A stretch of 64,000 nt of DNA. Origin: G963717155 sp963717155 (GTDB lineage Bacteria; Actinomycetota; Thermoleophilia; Gaiellales; JALYLC01). Of this stretch, positions 24,894 through 33,900 are shown one piece after another. The stretch is taken from assembly GCA_963717155.1 (NCBI GenBank), contig OY970326.1, positions 1,922,001-1,986,000 on the forward strand. The letters run 5' to 3'. How positions within the stretch are numbered: the stretch's first letter is position 1; each line of letters begins with the position of its first letter. The notes beneath the pieces were generated by a model, which worked only from the letters and a program-made list of their open reading frames with translations, did no database searches and was not told where the DNA came from. Both the position numbers and the translations under genes were made by a program.

Positions 24894-25578
24894 CCGAAGG
24901 ACATGGTGGCGGCGATGCACGCGGGCGGTGCCAAGCGAGAGACGATCCGCAAGGCGCGCGGCGCGCTCGCGATGGTGCTCGACCACGCCGGGCTGACGCC
25001 GAACCCGGCGCGAGACTCGACCATCAAGCTGCCGCGCGAGGAGCCCGACGAGATGACCCCGCCGAGCGCCGATCACGTCGAGCGCGTCTACGCGCTGCTA
25101 CCGGGCACGCCACCGGCTCGCGCTGCTCTGGCTCGACTGGTCGGGCGCGCGCGTCGGCTCGATCGACGGGCTGCGCATCCGCGACTACGACGAGACGGCC
25201 CACAGCATCCGCATCCCGGCGGCAATCTCCAAGACACGGCGCTCGCTGACCGTCGAGCTGGACCCGGTGCTCGCCGACGCGATCGAGGCAGCCATCGGAC
25301 CACGCGAGGACCGCCTGCCCGAGGCGCTGATCTTCGCGGGCTCCGGCGCTGACGCCCTGCGCACCGCCATCGCGAAGGCGTGCCGCGCGCTCGCGATCCC
25401 GCCGTGGTCGCCGCACGATCTGCGCCACCGGCGGATCAGCGTGCTGCACAAGCAGGGTCGCTCGTGGGCAGAGGTCGGCGCGTTCGTCGGGCATCGCAAT
25501 CTCGCCGTGACCGCGAACACCTACACCCACGTGATCATCGACCCGCGCGAGGTCGACTACGCCGGACTGCTCGGATGA
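24894..25578 (+). pseudogene. Tyrosine recombinase (integrase), truncated and frameshifted
   Basis: Core-binding residues (KDMVAAMHAGGAKRETIRKARGA, LDHAGLTPNPARD) appear without the N-terminal domain. The catalytic domain continues after a 1-nt frame change near 25105-25112, with HRLALLWLDWSGARVGSIDGL (first catalytic Arg), then HDLRHRR (His-x-x-Arg), VGHRNLAVTANTYTHV (His and the Tyr nucleophile region). Missing N-terminus plus frameshift indicate an inactive remnant. Its stop lies 70 nt from the att core, the expected position for the enzyme that integrated element A. Confidence 0.85.
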
Positions 25579-25587
25579 CCACGCGGT

Positions 25588-25763
25588 GTGCCCCCACCGG
25601 TGCCTACCCGGCGTCGAGAAAGTGTCCGTTTGCAGGGCGCTCCGATACCTACCGGGCGCATAACGACACGCCTGACCATGCGGAAACCCGCATTGCCCCA
25701 TCGGTCAGGGGTGTCGGAAGTGCCCCAGACGCTCGAACGGTGTGGGCTGGGTGTGGGCTGGGT
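25588..25763. repeat. att copy 2 with arm repeats (junction of elements A and B)
   Basis: The core CCTACCGGGCGCAT at 25648-25661 is identical to the tRNA-Arg 3' end, preceded by GCAGGGCGCTCCGATA. The decamer GTGCCCCCAC is at 25588 on one side. An 11-bp tandem repeat GTGGGCTGGGT stands near 25742-25763 on the other. The hairpin ATGCGG..CCGCAT and CCATCGGTCAG of copy 1 recur at 25678-25708. Confidence 0.8.
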
Positions 25764-25765
25764 CG

Positions 25766-26866
25766 CTAGCAGTTCCGCAGAAGCTGCGGCTTGCCGCTGC
25801 TGACCGGCACGCGCCAGAGCGACGCGCACCGGTTGTGAGCCCGCGGCTCCGTCCTGACGAGCAGTTCTTGCGAGACCGGTGACCAGGCGACGCTCGGCCC
25901 GCTGTGGAGCGTGAGCAGCGAGCGCACCTTGCCGGTCGCGACGTCCACGACCTCGAGCCTCTGGCGCGCGTTCTCGAAGGCGATCCGGCTCCCATCCGGA
26001 GACCAGCCGAAGAGCGCCATCACGCCGTTCGTACGACAGCGCCCGACAGAGGGACAGGGGGCGCCGCGTATGAGCGTGGTGCTCGTGCCGCCTTGCGGTG
26101 AGACGAGGAGGAGCGCCGGCCGGTTCGGCGGCGTCCCCCGCAGGTACGCGATCTTCCCGCCGTCCGGCGACCAGAGAGGCGATCCGCCCGTGCGCTCGAG
26201 TCGCCGTAGCTGGCTGCCGTCCGCCGCCGCTGTCCACATCCCGAGCGAGTGGGAGGAGTAGTCACCCGGGTGGTAGCGGACGAAGACGACGTGCTTCCCG
26301 TCCGGCGAGAGGCTCGGAGTGACATTGTCGAGCTTCGCTCCACCGATCCGCCCGACGAGTCCTCCGGACGGGACGCTGAGGACGGTCACCGGCCCGGCGC
26401 ATTGGGGTTGGGGACAGAGGGTGTGCCCGGCGGCGACGCGGTCGCCCGCCGAGTCGACGGAGAACTGCTCGAACGAGCCAGGCTCCCTCCCGAGGAGCTG
26501 CGGCTGGCCGCCGACGGGGATCGTGAAGATCCGGAAGTCGTCGCCGTAGAGCAGTAGGTTCGGCTGTACCCAGAACAACTGCGTAGGTGAGTCGATCAGG
26601 TCGAGGCGGCACCGCCTCGTGCAGGTCGTATGCTGAAGCGGCGCCGTGTTCGTCCCGTCGGCAGTCGCGACGCAGATCGCGCGCACGCTAAGCGGTCCAT
26701 GACCCAGGCGCCGACCGACGAACGCGATCTGCTTCCCGTCCGGCGACCAGGCAGGCAGGTTCGTCGAACTGCACGCGGGAGCCGTCTGCCGGACGGCAGA
26801 CGCGGCCGTTCCTGGCAGCAGAGCGAGCGCGGAAGCGACTGTCACCCACCACTTGACGATGTTCAT
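25766..26866 (-). CDS. Secreted TolB-like (PD40) beta-propeller protein
   Basis: Protein of 366 residues. Signal peptide about 1-23 (VASALALLPGTAASA), then repeated PD40 motifs: LPAWSPDGKQIAFVG, SLSPDGKHVVFVRY, PLWSPDGGKIAYLRG, FGWSPDGSRIAFEN and VAWSPVSQELLV, the pattern of six-bladed TolB-type propellers. It is likely extracytoplasmic; such domains bind peptides or polysaccharides, and the precise role is unknown. No neighbour hints at function. Only gene of element B. Confidence 0.88.
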   Translation of the reverse strand: MNIVKWWVTVASALALLPGTAASAVRQTAPACSSTNLPAWSPDGKQIAFVGRRLGHGPLSVRAICVATADGTNTAPLQHTTCTRRCRLDLIDSPTQLFWVQPNLLLYGDDFRIFTIPVGGQPQLLGREPGSFEQFSVDSAGDRVAAGHTLCPQPQCAGPVTVLSVPSGGLVGRIGGAKLDNVTPSLSPDGKHVVFVRYHPGDYSSHSLGMWTAAADGSQLRRLERTGGSPLWSPDGGKIAYLRGTPPNRPALLLVSPQGGTSTTLIRGAPCPSVGRCRTNGVMALFGWSPDGSRIAFENARQRLEVVDVATGKVRSLLTLHSGPSVAWSPVSQELLVRTEPRAHNRCASLWRVPVSSGKPQLLRNC

Positions 26867-26941
26867 GTCCAGAGGAAGCGTAGGCTGGCAAGCTGACGCG
26901 GGACCAACGAAGCGCCGCGGTCATCTCAGGGTCGGTCCGGA

Positions 26942-27049
26942 GCACTGGCCCAGGTGCACATGAACTCAATGAGCGTCACGGCCGACATCTACACGCACGT
27001 GCTTATGGACGACGCACGCGAGATCGACCCGGCGAAGCTGCTCGGATGA
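26942..27049 (+). pseudogene. Tyrosine recombinase C-terminal remnant
   Basis: About 35 codons read ALAQVHMNSMSVTADIYTHV and then LMDDAREIDPAKLLG before the stop. TADIYTHV is the Tyr-nucleophile box, and the tail parallels IDPREVDYAGLLG of the 25578 recombinase. No upstream catalytic residues remain. Confidence 0.75.
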
Positions 27050-27101
27050 GACCGCAAGGTGCGGGCTCGGTGTGGGCCGCGCCGCCGGAATATGCCGATT
27101 A

Positions 27102-27131
27102 GCAGGGCGCTTCGATACCTGCCGGGCGCAT
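27102..27131. repeat. att copy 3 (end of element B)
   Basis: GCAGGGCGCTTCGATACCTG followed by CCGGGCGCAT; differs from copy 2 at two positions over 30 bp and from the tRNA at one base in the 14-bp core. Confidence 0.75.
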
Positions 27132-27256
27132 CACAGGCGAGCCGCTCGCAGGTGTGAGTCGAGATCGCCGCGCGATCGCGACCTTGCGAAACGGTTGAGC
27201 GCGCCGCGGTATGTCGTCATACGAGCTCTCGCGCGCCGAGAATGCCGTCGTTGCGG

Positions 27257-27329
27257 CGCGTCGGAGGGGTTCTTCCCGGCCGGGTGGCGATCTTGACGAT
27301 CACCACCTGGCCGGGGCCCCTCCGACGCG
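27257..27329. repeat. 73-bp imperfect inverted repeat downstream of the FN3-deacetylase gene
   Basis: Outer arms CGCGTCGGAGGGG/CCCCTCCGACGCG are perfect (13 bp). Inner arms CCCGGCCGGGTGGCGATC and GATCACCACCTGGCCGGG match at 16 of 18 positions, leaving a loop of about 5 nt. It starts 26 nt past the stop of the minus-strand deacetylase gene, so it may end that transcript; its size also allows a cruciform or a mobile structured repeat. Confidence 0.6.
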
Positions 27330-27354
27330 TCACCAACCTATCTGGGCATTCCTT

Positions 27355-29913
27355 CTAGCCGCCGCTCATGACCTGGGCGACGGTCTTCACCACGGTGCCG
27401 TTTGCCGCCCGTGGCTGTAGCCAGTCGAGCAACGCGGTGAACAGGGCCGGCGTGGTTGAGTAGTCGTCGCCCGCGCAGTTCGTCGCGCACAGGTCGTGGA
27501 AGACGAGCTGCACCCAGCCGCCCCCGTGCTGCTCGGCCTGCGTCACGTAGCCCTCGACCTTCGCGAGCGAGTCGTTGATCCGGACGTCCGGAGCGGTGCG
27601 GGTCTGGTACGGATCCAGCGGCGGGATCGACTCCGCGTACGGGCATCCTGTCGGGCAGATGGACGACGTGATCCCGCCGACGATACGCCCGGTGGTGTAG
27701 CCGCAGGCGGCGACCGCCGCCGGGACGCCACTCGCCTCGTCGGCGCCGTAGGGGTACGCGAAGTCGGTCGGCAGCGGCAGGCCATGGGCCTGGATGTTCG
27801 TGCGGTCGTCGCAGATCTCGTGGTTGAGGTTGGTGCCCGGAAGCGTGAGGTCGGCGTGATCCCAGCTGTGGCCGCCGACCTCCATGCCCGCGGCGGAGAG
27901 CTGCAGCATCTGCGCCCAGTCCATCCGCCACTCGAAGTCGTTCGGCGTCAGGCCGCTGTTCATGTAGAACGTCGCCCGCATCCCGTGGGCCTGGAGCACC
28001 GCCAGCGTCTGGAACTGGGTCCCGATGTTGTCGTCGAACTCGATGCTCACGACCGTCTTCGCCGGAGGCGGCGCGACCGGTGTAACGGCGGCGCTGGCGG
28101 CCGAGTCAGCACCAGTGCCGACCGCGTTGGTCGCGGCGACCTTGAACGTGTACGCCGTGCCGTTCGTGAGACCGGTGACCGTGCGCGTCGTGGCCGTCGT
28201 CCCGGTGGCGATCGCCGTCTGCGCGGTCGTGCCGATGTACGGCGTGATCCGATAGCTCGTGATCGCACTCCCGCCGTTCGAGGCGGGCGCAGTCCACGAG
28301 AGCGCGACCGAGGCATTGGCGGCCGTGCCCGAGACCCCGGTCGGCGCACCCGGCGCCGTCACAGCCTGCGGCGTCAACGCGGCGCTCGCGGCCGAGTCCG
28401 CGCCGGTGCCCACCGCGTTGGTCGCGGCGACCGTGAACGTGTACGCGGTGCCGTTCGTGAGACCGGTGACCGTGCGCGTCGTGCCCGTGGTCCCGGTGTT
28501 GATCGCCGTCTGCGCGGTCGTGCCGATGTACGGCGTGATCCGGTAGCTCGTGATCGCGCTGCCGCCGTTCGAGGCAGGCGCAGTCCACGAGAGCGCGACC
28601 GAGGCGTCACCCGCCGTGCCCGAGACACCGGTCGGCGCACCCGGCGCCGTCACAGCCTTGGGCGTGAGGGCGGCGCTGGCGGCCGAGTCGGCACCGGTGC
28701 CCACCGCGTTGGTCGCGGCGACCTTGAACGTATACGCGGTGCCGTTCGTGAGACCGGTGACCGTGCGCGTCGTGCCCGTCGTCCCGGTGTTGATCGCCGT
28801 CTGCGCGGTCGTGCCGATGTACGGCGTGATCCGGTAGCTCGTGATCGCGCTGCCGCCGTTCGAGGCAGGCGCAGTCCACGAGAGCGCGACCGAGGCGTCA
28901 CCCGCGGTGCCCGAGACACCCGTCGGCGCACCCGGCGCCGTCTGGGCGGCGGTGGGCGTGATCGCTGGTGACGCCGCCGAGTCCGACCCGGTGCCTACGG
29001 CATTCGTGGCCGCCACCTTGAAGGTGTACGCGGTGCCGTTCGTGAGACCGGTGACCGTGCGCGTCGTGGCCGTCGTCCCGGTGTTGATCGCCGTCTGCGC
29101 GGTCGTGCCGATGTACGGCGTGATCCGGTAGCTCGTGATCGGACTGCCGCCGTCGGAGGACGGCGCCGTCCAGGAGAGCGCCACCGAGGCATTGCCGGCC
29201 ACACCTGAGACAGCCGTCGGCGACGCCGGCGCTGTTGCCTGAGTGGTCGACGGCGTCGCGATCGTCACGTCGTCGAAGTCGCTCGTGTCGGCGGCGTCGT
29301 CCCACAGCTGCAGGCGCTGGAGGTTCGTGCTGCGCGTGTAGTCGCCGCTCACGCTCCATGCGGCCTGCGTCTGGCCGTTGATGAGCAGCTGTGCGCCACC
29401 GCCGGCCGCCGCCGTGTACTGCACCTCGATCTGCGTCCACGTGTTCGCGGGGACGGTGTTCGTCCCGGTGAAGATCTCGGTGCTGCTCGAGCCCTTGAAC
29501 GGATAGAACCACAGCGCGTGGCTGCCGCCGTCGTACAGCATCGCCCACATCGTCGCGCTGCTCGCCTGATCACGCGCCTCGGCGACCTCGCGCAGGCCCG
29601 TGCCCGCCCCGAAGCGCACCCAGAACTTCGTCGAGCTGTCGACGAGCGGATTCGTCAGAGCCTTCTGGACCAGGCCGAACTGGCCCGAGGTGTTGTTCAG
29701 CCGTAGCCCCGAAGTGCCGGTGTGCGCCGCGGCAGCGACGACAGTACCCGTCCCGGTGCCCGCGTAGCCGTTCCAGGCGCTCAGCGAACCTGACTCGAAG
29801 CCGTCGGTGAAGACGACGTTCCCGTAGCTCGCAGACGTCGCCGCTGCGCTCCTGTCGGCCTGGATGAGGAGCGCGCACGCGAACAGGACCGCGATGAACA
29901 CGGCCCCAGCCAC
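27355..29913 (-). CDS. Secreted multidomain polysaccharide deacetylase with four FN3 repeats
   Basis: Protein of 852 residues. Order: signal segment about 1-25; a LamG/concanavalin-like beta-sandwich about 30-222; four fibronectin type III domains about 229-615; a NodB-homology deacetylase about 620-852. The deacetylase keeps the metal and base residues: IEFDDN (Asp pair), GGHSWDH (His-x-x-x-His type) and FAYPYGAD. It probably removes acetyl groups from an extracellular glycan, with LamG and FN3 modules for binding and spacing. FN3 units 2-4 are almost identical at DNA level with a 291-bp period, so copy number may vary. Start is GTG 29913; upstream codons are open and the exact start is uncertain. 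Confidence 0.92.
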   Translation of the reverse strand: MAGAVFIAVLFACALLIQADRSAAATSASYGNVVFTDGFESGSLSAWNGYAGTGTGTVVAAAAHTGTSGLRLNNTSGQFGLVQKALTNPLVDSSTKFWVRFGAGTGLREVAEARDQASSATMWAMLYDGGSHALWFYPFKGSSSTEIFTGTNTVPANTWTQIEVQYTAAAGGGAQLLINGQTQAAWSVSGDYTRSTNLQRLQLWDDAADTSDFDDVTIATPSTTQATAPASPTAVSGVAGNASVALSWTAPSSDGGSPITSYRITPYIGTTAQTAINTGTTATTRTVTGLTNGTAYTFKVAATNAVGTGSDSAASPAITPTAAQTAPGAPTGVSGTAGDASVALSWTAPASNGGSAITSYRITPYIGTTAQTAINTGTTGTTRTVTGLTNGTAYTFKVAATNAVGTGADSAASAALTPKAVTAPGAPTGVSGTAGDASVALSWTAPASNGGSAITSYRITPYIGTTAQTAINTGTTGTTRTVTGLTNGTAYTFTVAATNAVGTGADSAASAALTPQAVTAPGAPTGVSGTAANASVALSWTAPASNGGSAITSYRITPYIGTTAQTAIATGTTATTRTVTGLTNGTAYTFKVAATNAVGTGADSAASAAVTPVAPPPAKTVVSIEFDDNIGTQFQTLAVLQAHGMRATFYMNSGLTPNDFEWRMDWAQMLQLSAAGMEVGGHSWDHADLTLPGTNLNHEICDDRTNIQAHGLPLPTDFAYPYGADEASGVPAAVAACGYTTGRIVGGITSSICPTGCPYAESIPPLDPYQTRTAPDVRINDSLAKVEGYVTQAEQHGGGWVQLVFHDLCATNCAGDDYSTTPALFTALLDWLQPRAANGTVVKTVAQVMSGG
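28079..29230 (-). repeat. Four in-gene FN3-coding tandem repeats
   Basis: Repeat unit of 291 bp inside the deacetylase gene. Units 2, 3 and 4 differ at only a few positions, while the first (5') unit is more diverged (SSDGGSPITSYR against ASNGGSAITSYR). Recent duplication or gene conversion is likely; assemblies may collapse this array. Confidence 0.9.
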
Positions 29914-30091
29914 GCCGACGCGAACGAAGACCGCTGATTGGCCGGACCGTGCTCGGAAAATGGGAATGCCCCTTCGATTTGCGGACTTTCGGGTAGGTTT
30001 GTTCTACCTGCGGTAGGCCCTGCGCGGCAAGGCTAGTCCGGAACTCCCATACGAAGGGCTAGGTGCCGGCGACCGGCGAAACATGCTGATA

Positions 30092-30120
30092 TGCAGGGGG
30101 CTCTGCTATCTGCCGTGCAC
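30092..30120. repeat. Degenerate att copy 4
   Basis: TGCAGGGGGCTCTGCTATCT then GCCGTGCAC resembles TGCAGGGCGCTCCGATACCT then ACCGGGCGCA of copy 2, and the ~15 bases before it also align with those preceding copy 3 (ATGCTGAT versus ATGCCGAT). Several mismatches make this tentative. Confidence 0.45.
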
Positions 30121-30183
30121 TCGGTGGCGGCTCATCGCACGGCCTGGCGATGTCACGCAAGCCGCCGTGTCAGTATCGGCGCC

Positions 30184-30624
30184 ATGAGCGATCCCCGCAC
30201 CGCACCGTACGGCTCCGTCCGCCTGGCCGACGTGGACACCCTGGAACAGGTCGACCCCGGAAACCCGGACGTCAACGACTGCGCGTTCCACCTCGTCCGC
30301 CGCCATTTCGACGTCCGGTCCTTCGGGGTCAACGCCGCGACCGGAAACGCCGGCGACGAGATGATCGAGGAGCATCACGAGGCCGACGACGAGGAGAACC
30401 AGACGAACGGCCACGAAGAGCTCTTCGCCGTGATGACCGGACACGCGGTCTTCACGATCGACGGCGAGGAGATCGACGCCCCGGCCGGCACGATCGTCTT
30501 CGTTCGCGATCCCGCGTTGCTCCGCCACGCGCGGGCGATCGCCGACGGCACGGCGATCTTCATGGTCGGAGGACCCGTCGGCGTCCCGTACGCCGTCTCG
30601 CGCTGGGAAGTCGCGCTCCCGTAA
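30184..30624 (+). CDS. Cupin-domain protein
   Basis: Protein of 146 residues from the ATG at 30184. The cupin core runs from about residue 50 to 130: GDEMIEEHHEADDEENQTNGHEEL is a gap-filled first motif with three His/Glu metal candidates, and DAPAGTIVFVRDPALLRHARA the second. A single small beta-barrel with probable metal site; substrate unknown. The longer upstream frame from 30091 crosses the degenerate att site and is not adopted. Confidence 0.85.
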   Translation: MSDPRTAPYGSVRLADVDTLEQVDPGNPDVNDCAFHLVRRHFDVRSFGVNAATGNAGDEMIEEHHEADDEENQTNGHEELFAVMTGHAVFTIDGEEIDAPAGTIVFVRDPALLRHARAIADGTAIFMVGGPVGVPYAVSRWEVALP

Positions 30625-30655
30625 CCGAGCCAAGCGCCCATCCGGGCGCCCAGGC

Positions 30656-30949
30656 TCAGGGCACGATCACGTTGTGCAGCTCGTACACCGTCAGCGTCGG
30701 AGGCGTGGGATCTCCCTCCTCGACGTCGGTGAGGATCGGCATCAGACGCTCGCCGAGGAACCGATCGAAGTGCCCCTTCGTCTCCCAGACCTCGAAGATG
30801 CGGAACCCCGTTCCGCTGTACCCGGCCGTGTGAACGATCAGACCCTCGACCGGGCCCTGCGCCTGCAGCCGCTCGCTGATGGTGTCGTAGTTCTTCGTCG
30901 AGCGCTCGGTCTCTTCCTCGATCCAGTCCTGGACTATGGCGACTGCCAT
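30656..30949 (-). CDS. Small alpha/beta-barrel (ABM-like) protein downstream of the STAND gene
   Basis: Protein of 97 residues with a ferredoxin-like pattern: MAVAIVQDWIEEETERSTKN, GLIVHTAGYSGTGFRIFEVW (beta strand pair), KGHFDRFLGERLMPIL, then a final strand VYELHNVIVP. It belongs to the dimeric alpha/beta-barrel type. GGGAGGAAT precedes the ATG at 30949. It starts 36 nt after the STAND gene stop on the same strand, so it may be the third gene of the SIR2-STAND transcript. No catalytic residues are evident, and similar proteins occur widely, so its link to the system is unproven. Confidence 0.85.
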   Translation of the reverse strand: MAVAIVQDWIEEETERSTKNYDTISERLQAQGPVEGLIVHTAGYSGTGFRIFEVWETKGHFDRFLGERLMPILTDVEEGDPTPPTLTVYELHNVIVP

Positions 30950-30985
30950 GGTGCATTCCTCCCTGTGTTGGACACGGTGTTCCCC

Positions 30986-33900
30986 TCAGTCCGGGCAGGT
31001 CGTGCGGTAGGGCAGGCCCGGGGCGTAGGCGTCCCAGTCGATCCGCGTGAGGTTGCCGACCACGAGCCGGCAGACCTGCGCCCTCAGATCGTCGTCGTCA
31101 CGCCAGAGGATCCCTTTCCAGAACCGCACCGTGCCGTCCGCGCCTGTAGTGGCGAGCGAGCGCCCGTCCGGGCTGAAGGCGATGCTATCGACCTGGGCGG
31201 TGTGGCCGCGCAGCGGCTGGCCGAGCTGGACATGCGTGCGCACGCTCCAGAGCCGCACGGTGTTGTCCGCACTGCCGCTCGCCAACGTGCTCCCGAGCCG
31301 GCTGAACGCCAGGCTCGTGACGGCGTCCGTGTGGCCACGGAGCGGCCGGCCGAGCTGCACGCGCGTCTTCACATCCCACAGTCGCACGAGCGCATTCGCG
31401 CTGCCGGTGGCGAGCATGCTCCCGTCGCTGCTGAACGCGATGCTCGATACGGGGCTGCTGTCGCGGTGGAGATGGCCGAGGGGCGCGTGGGTGCTCGCGC
31501 CCCATAGACGCACCGTTCCGTCGGCGCCGGCCGTCGCGAGGACGTGCCCGTCCGGGCTGAACGATGCCGACAGTGCGGACCCACGAAGCCGGGCGACCTG
31601 CCTATGCGTACGGAGGCTCCAGAGCAGCGTCGCGCTTGCGTTCTGAGTGCCGGTGGCGACCGTGCTTCCGTCCGGGCTGAAGGCGACGAACCCGTGCGCG
31701 TGGATCTGGAGCGGCTGACCGATCTGCGCATGCGTGTGCAGATCCCACAGCCGCACCGTTCCGTCGTCCCTTCCAGTGACGAGCGTGCGCCCGTTCGGCA
31801 TGAACGCGGCGCCCACCGTCCACTTCACACCAACGGGCAAAGACGAGAGGCTCGGGCTCGTGCAGGCCTTCACCACCTTGCCGTTCACCTTGGTGACGGT
31901 GCACGAGTCGGCGGGTCGCGGGGCGAGGAAGAGCGGTCGGCCCGCCTGGGCGTACGCGCGCTGCACGTGCCACGTCCGCACGGAGCCATCGGAGCTGGCG
32001 GCGGCCAGCGTACGACCGTCCGGGGTGAACGCGATCACGTTGTCGAACTGGAGGCGGCGGCTACCCACGTGGCCGGGCAGCGGCCGGCCGAACCCGCCGC
32101 GCACGTTGAGCCGCCAGAGCCGCACGGTCGCGTCGCGGCCTGCCGACGCGAGCTCGCGTCCATCGCCGCTGAAGGTGACGCTGGACACGCTCCCTTGCTG
32201 GCCATCCAGCGGCTGTCCCAGACGCTTGCGCGTGCGCACGTCCCAGAGGGACACCATTCCGCGATTCTCGGCAGCGGCGAGCGTACGTCCATCCCGGCTG
32301 AACACGATGCCGTTGATGGCGCCCCGGGCCCCTCGCAGGGGTCGTCCGAGCTCGGCGTGGGTGCGCGAGTCCCATAGGCGCGCCGCCCCGTCGGAGGTCG
32401 CCGAGGCGACCATGCGGCCGTCCGGGCTGAAGGCGACGTCGGTCACGATCCCGTGGCGGCCGCCGAAGGGCGCACGCCGTGGGCTGCGCGTACGCACGTC
32501 CCAGAGGAGGAGCGATCCGTTGGTGTCGTCGTTGTCGGCGTAGCTGGCCGTGGCGAGCGTGCGCCCATTCGGGCTGAAGGCGACGCTGGTGAGGCTGCCC
32601 TGATGAGCGCTCTGGAGCCGACCGACTCGGGCGTGGGTGCGCACGTTCCAGAGCACCGCCTGTCCCAGGATGCCGTCGTTCGTCGAGCCCGCGACGGCGA
32701 GCAGCCTCCCGTCCGGGCTGAACGCGATGCGGGCAGGGAAGATCTGAGAGCCGGTCAGAGGACGACCGCGCCGGGTCTGGGTGCGCACATCCCAGAGCAG
32801 CACTGTCGAGCGGTCATTGCCCTCGCGCGAGCCGGCCGTGGCAAGCGTTCGCCCATCCGGACTGAAGGCGATACCGGAGATGACTCCCTGATGAGCGTTC
32901 AGCGGCTGACCGATCCGGGTCCGCGTGCGCGCATCCCAGAGCACTACCGCCCCGTCGGCGCCGACCGAGGCCAGCGTGCGCCCATCCGGGCTGAAGGCGA
33001 CGCCGGTGACGGCGCCCTGACGGGTGCGAAGGATCGCCTCCGCTCCGGAGCGCCGAGCGGCTTCGAGCGCGGAGATCATGCTGCTCGCCGCCTGCGCGGT
33101 CGAGCGCGCCTGGTACGCCTCGAGACCCAGGAGCAGCGAGACGTCGAAGTGACTCGCCAGCTGGTTGTCCGCGGCGGTGGCGAGGGCGAGCGAGGTCGCC
33201 GACGCGGACGCGCGCCTCGCGTCGCTGCTCTTCCTGAGCGCCCAGATCGTGAGCCCGGCAAACACGGCGACGAGCGCGATCAGTACGGCACCGATGCTGA
33301 CGAGCCGCCGCCGCACGACCCGCTGGCGCGCCGCCTCTGCCTCGACCTCGCGTCGCTGCTCGTACTGCTTCCGCCACTCCACGATCGGCTCGCCGAGGAC
33401 GTCGTGGAACAGCTCGAACCCGTCCTCGCCGGCATCCTGGGTCTGTACGCGACGCAGGATGCGGCCGCTCTCGCCACGGCACAGCGTGTCGAGCACGCCC
33501 ACGACCTCGGGCTCGGGTCGCCCCGTCCACTCGGCGAGGTCGGATGCCGAATGGGCGATCTTGGTCTTCGAGCGCGTGACGAGGAAGCGAAACAGGTCGG
33601 CCGCGACTGCCTGGTCGGCGGGCGTGAGCTTCCCGAGCGCCTCGAGCAGGTGGTTCTCGACGATCTGCTGTGCGCCTCCGAGAGCCTCCAGGCGGGCCAC
33701 GTCGAGCCGGTGCGTCCCGGCCTCCCCCGTCGCCCGCCAGAGCCGGTCCATCACGAGCTGGAGGAACGGAGCCTCGATGGCATCGACGTCCGTCCCGCCC
33801 GGCGCGCCGCCGTCGGCGCCTTCGTTGTGCGCGAGCCCGCCGTCTGCGGCCGCGTCGATCACCGCGTCGACGAGCGCCGGCTCGAGGTCGTAGCTCGCCT

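Larger units (their letters stand above)
21454..25661 (+). mobile_element. Integrated element A at tRNA-Arg, decayed
   Basis: Bounded by the tRNA-Arg 3' end and its duplicate at 25648-25661. It holds two small genes (22354, 22675), a secreted protein (23163), an Ltp-repeat protein (24270) and the remains of a tyrosine recombinase whose stop lies 70 nt before the distal att core. Coding density is much lower than in the surrounding chromosome, and there are no structural or replication genes, so it is a degraded island or satellite rather than a complete prophage. Confidence 0.75.
25662..27131 (+). mobile_element. Element B, tandem remnant between att copies 2 and 3
   Basis: A 1.47-kb segment carrying one beta-propeller gene and the last ~35 codons of a tyrosine recombinase, whose stop is 69 nt before the next att core. 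The spacing matches that of element A, so both were probably placed by the same recombinase family. Confidence 0.65.
27132..30120 (-). mobile_element. Possible element C ending in a degenerate att copy
   Basis: A 3.0-kb segment between att copy 3 and an eroded copy at 30092-30120. It contains a long hairpin and one large secreted deacetylase gene. No recombinase remnant was seen, so its status as a separate integration is weaker than for A and B. Confidence 0.4.

Noticed and set aside
27253..27335. Integron attC site
   Set aside because: No GTTRRRY/RYYYAAC core at the hairpin ends and no integron integrase nearby.
27496..28971. Long plus-strand frames across the FN3 deacetylase
   Set aside because: They are antisense shadows of the FN3-coding repeats, Arg-rich and without ribosome sites.
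28079..29230. Possible CRISPR array from regular repeats
   Set aside because: Period is 291 bp and the repeats encode fibronectin type III domains; no short repeat-spacer structure.
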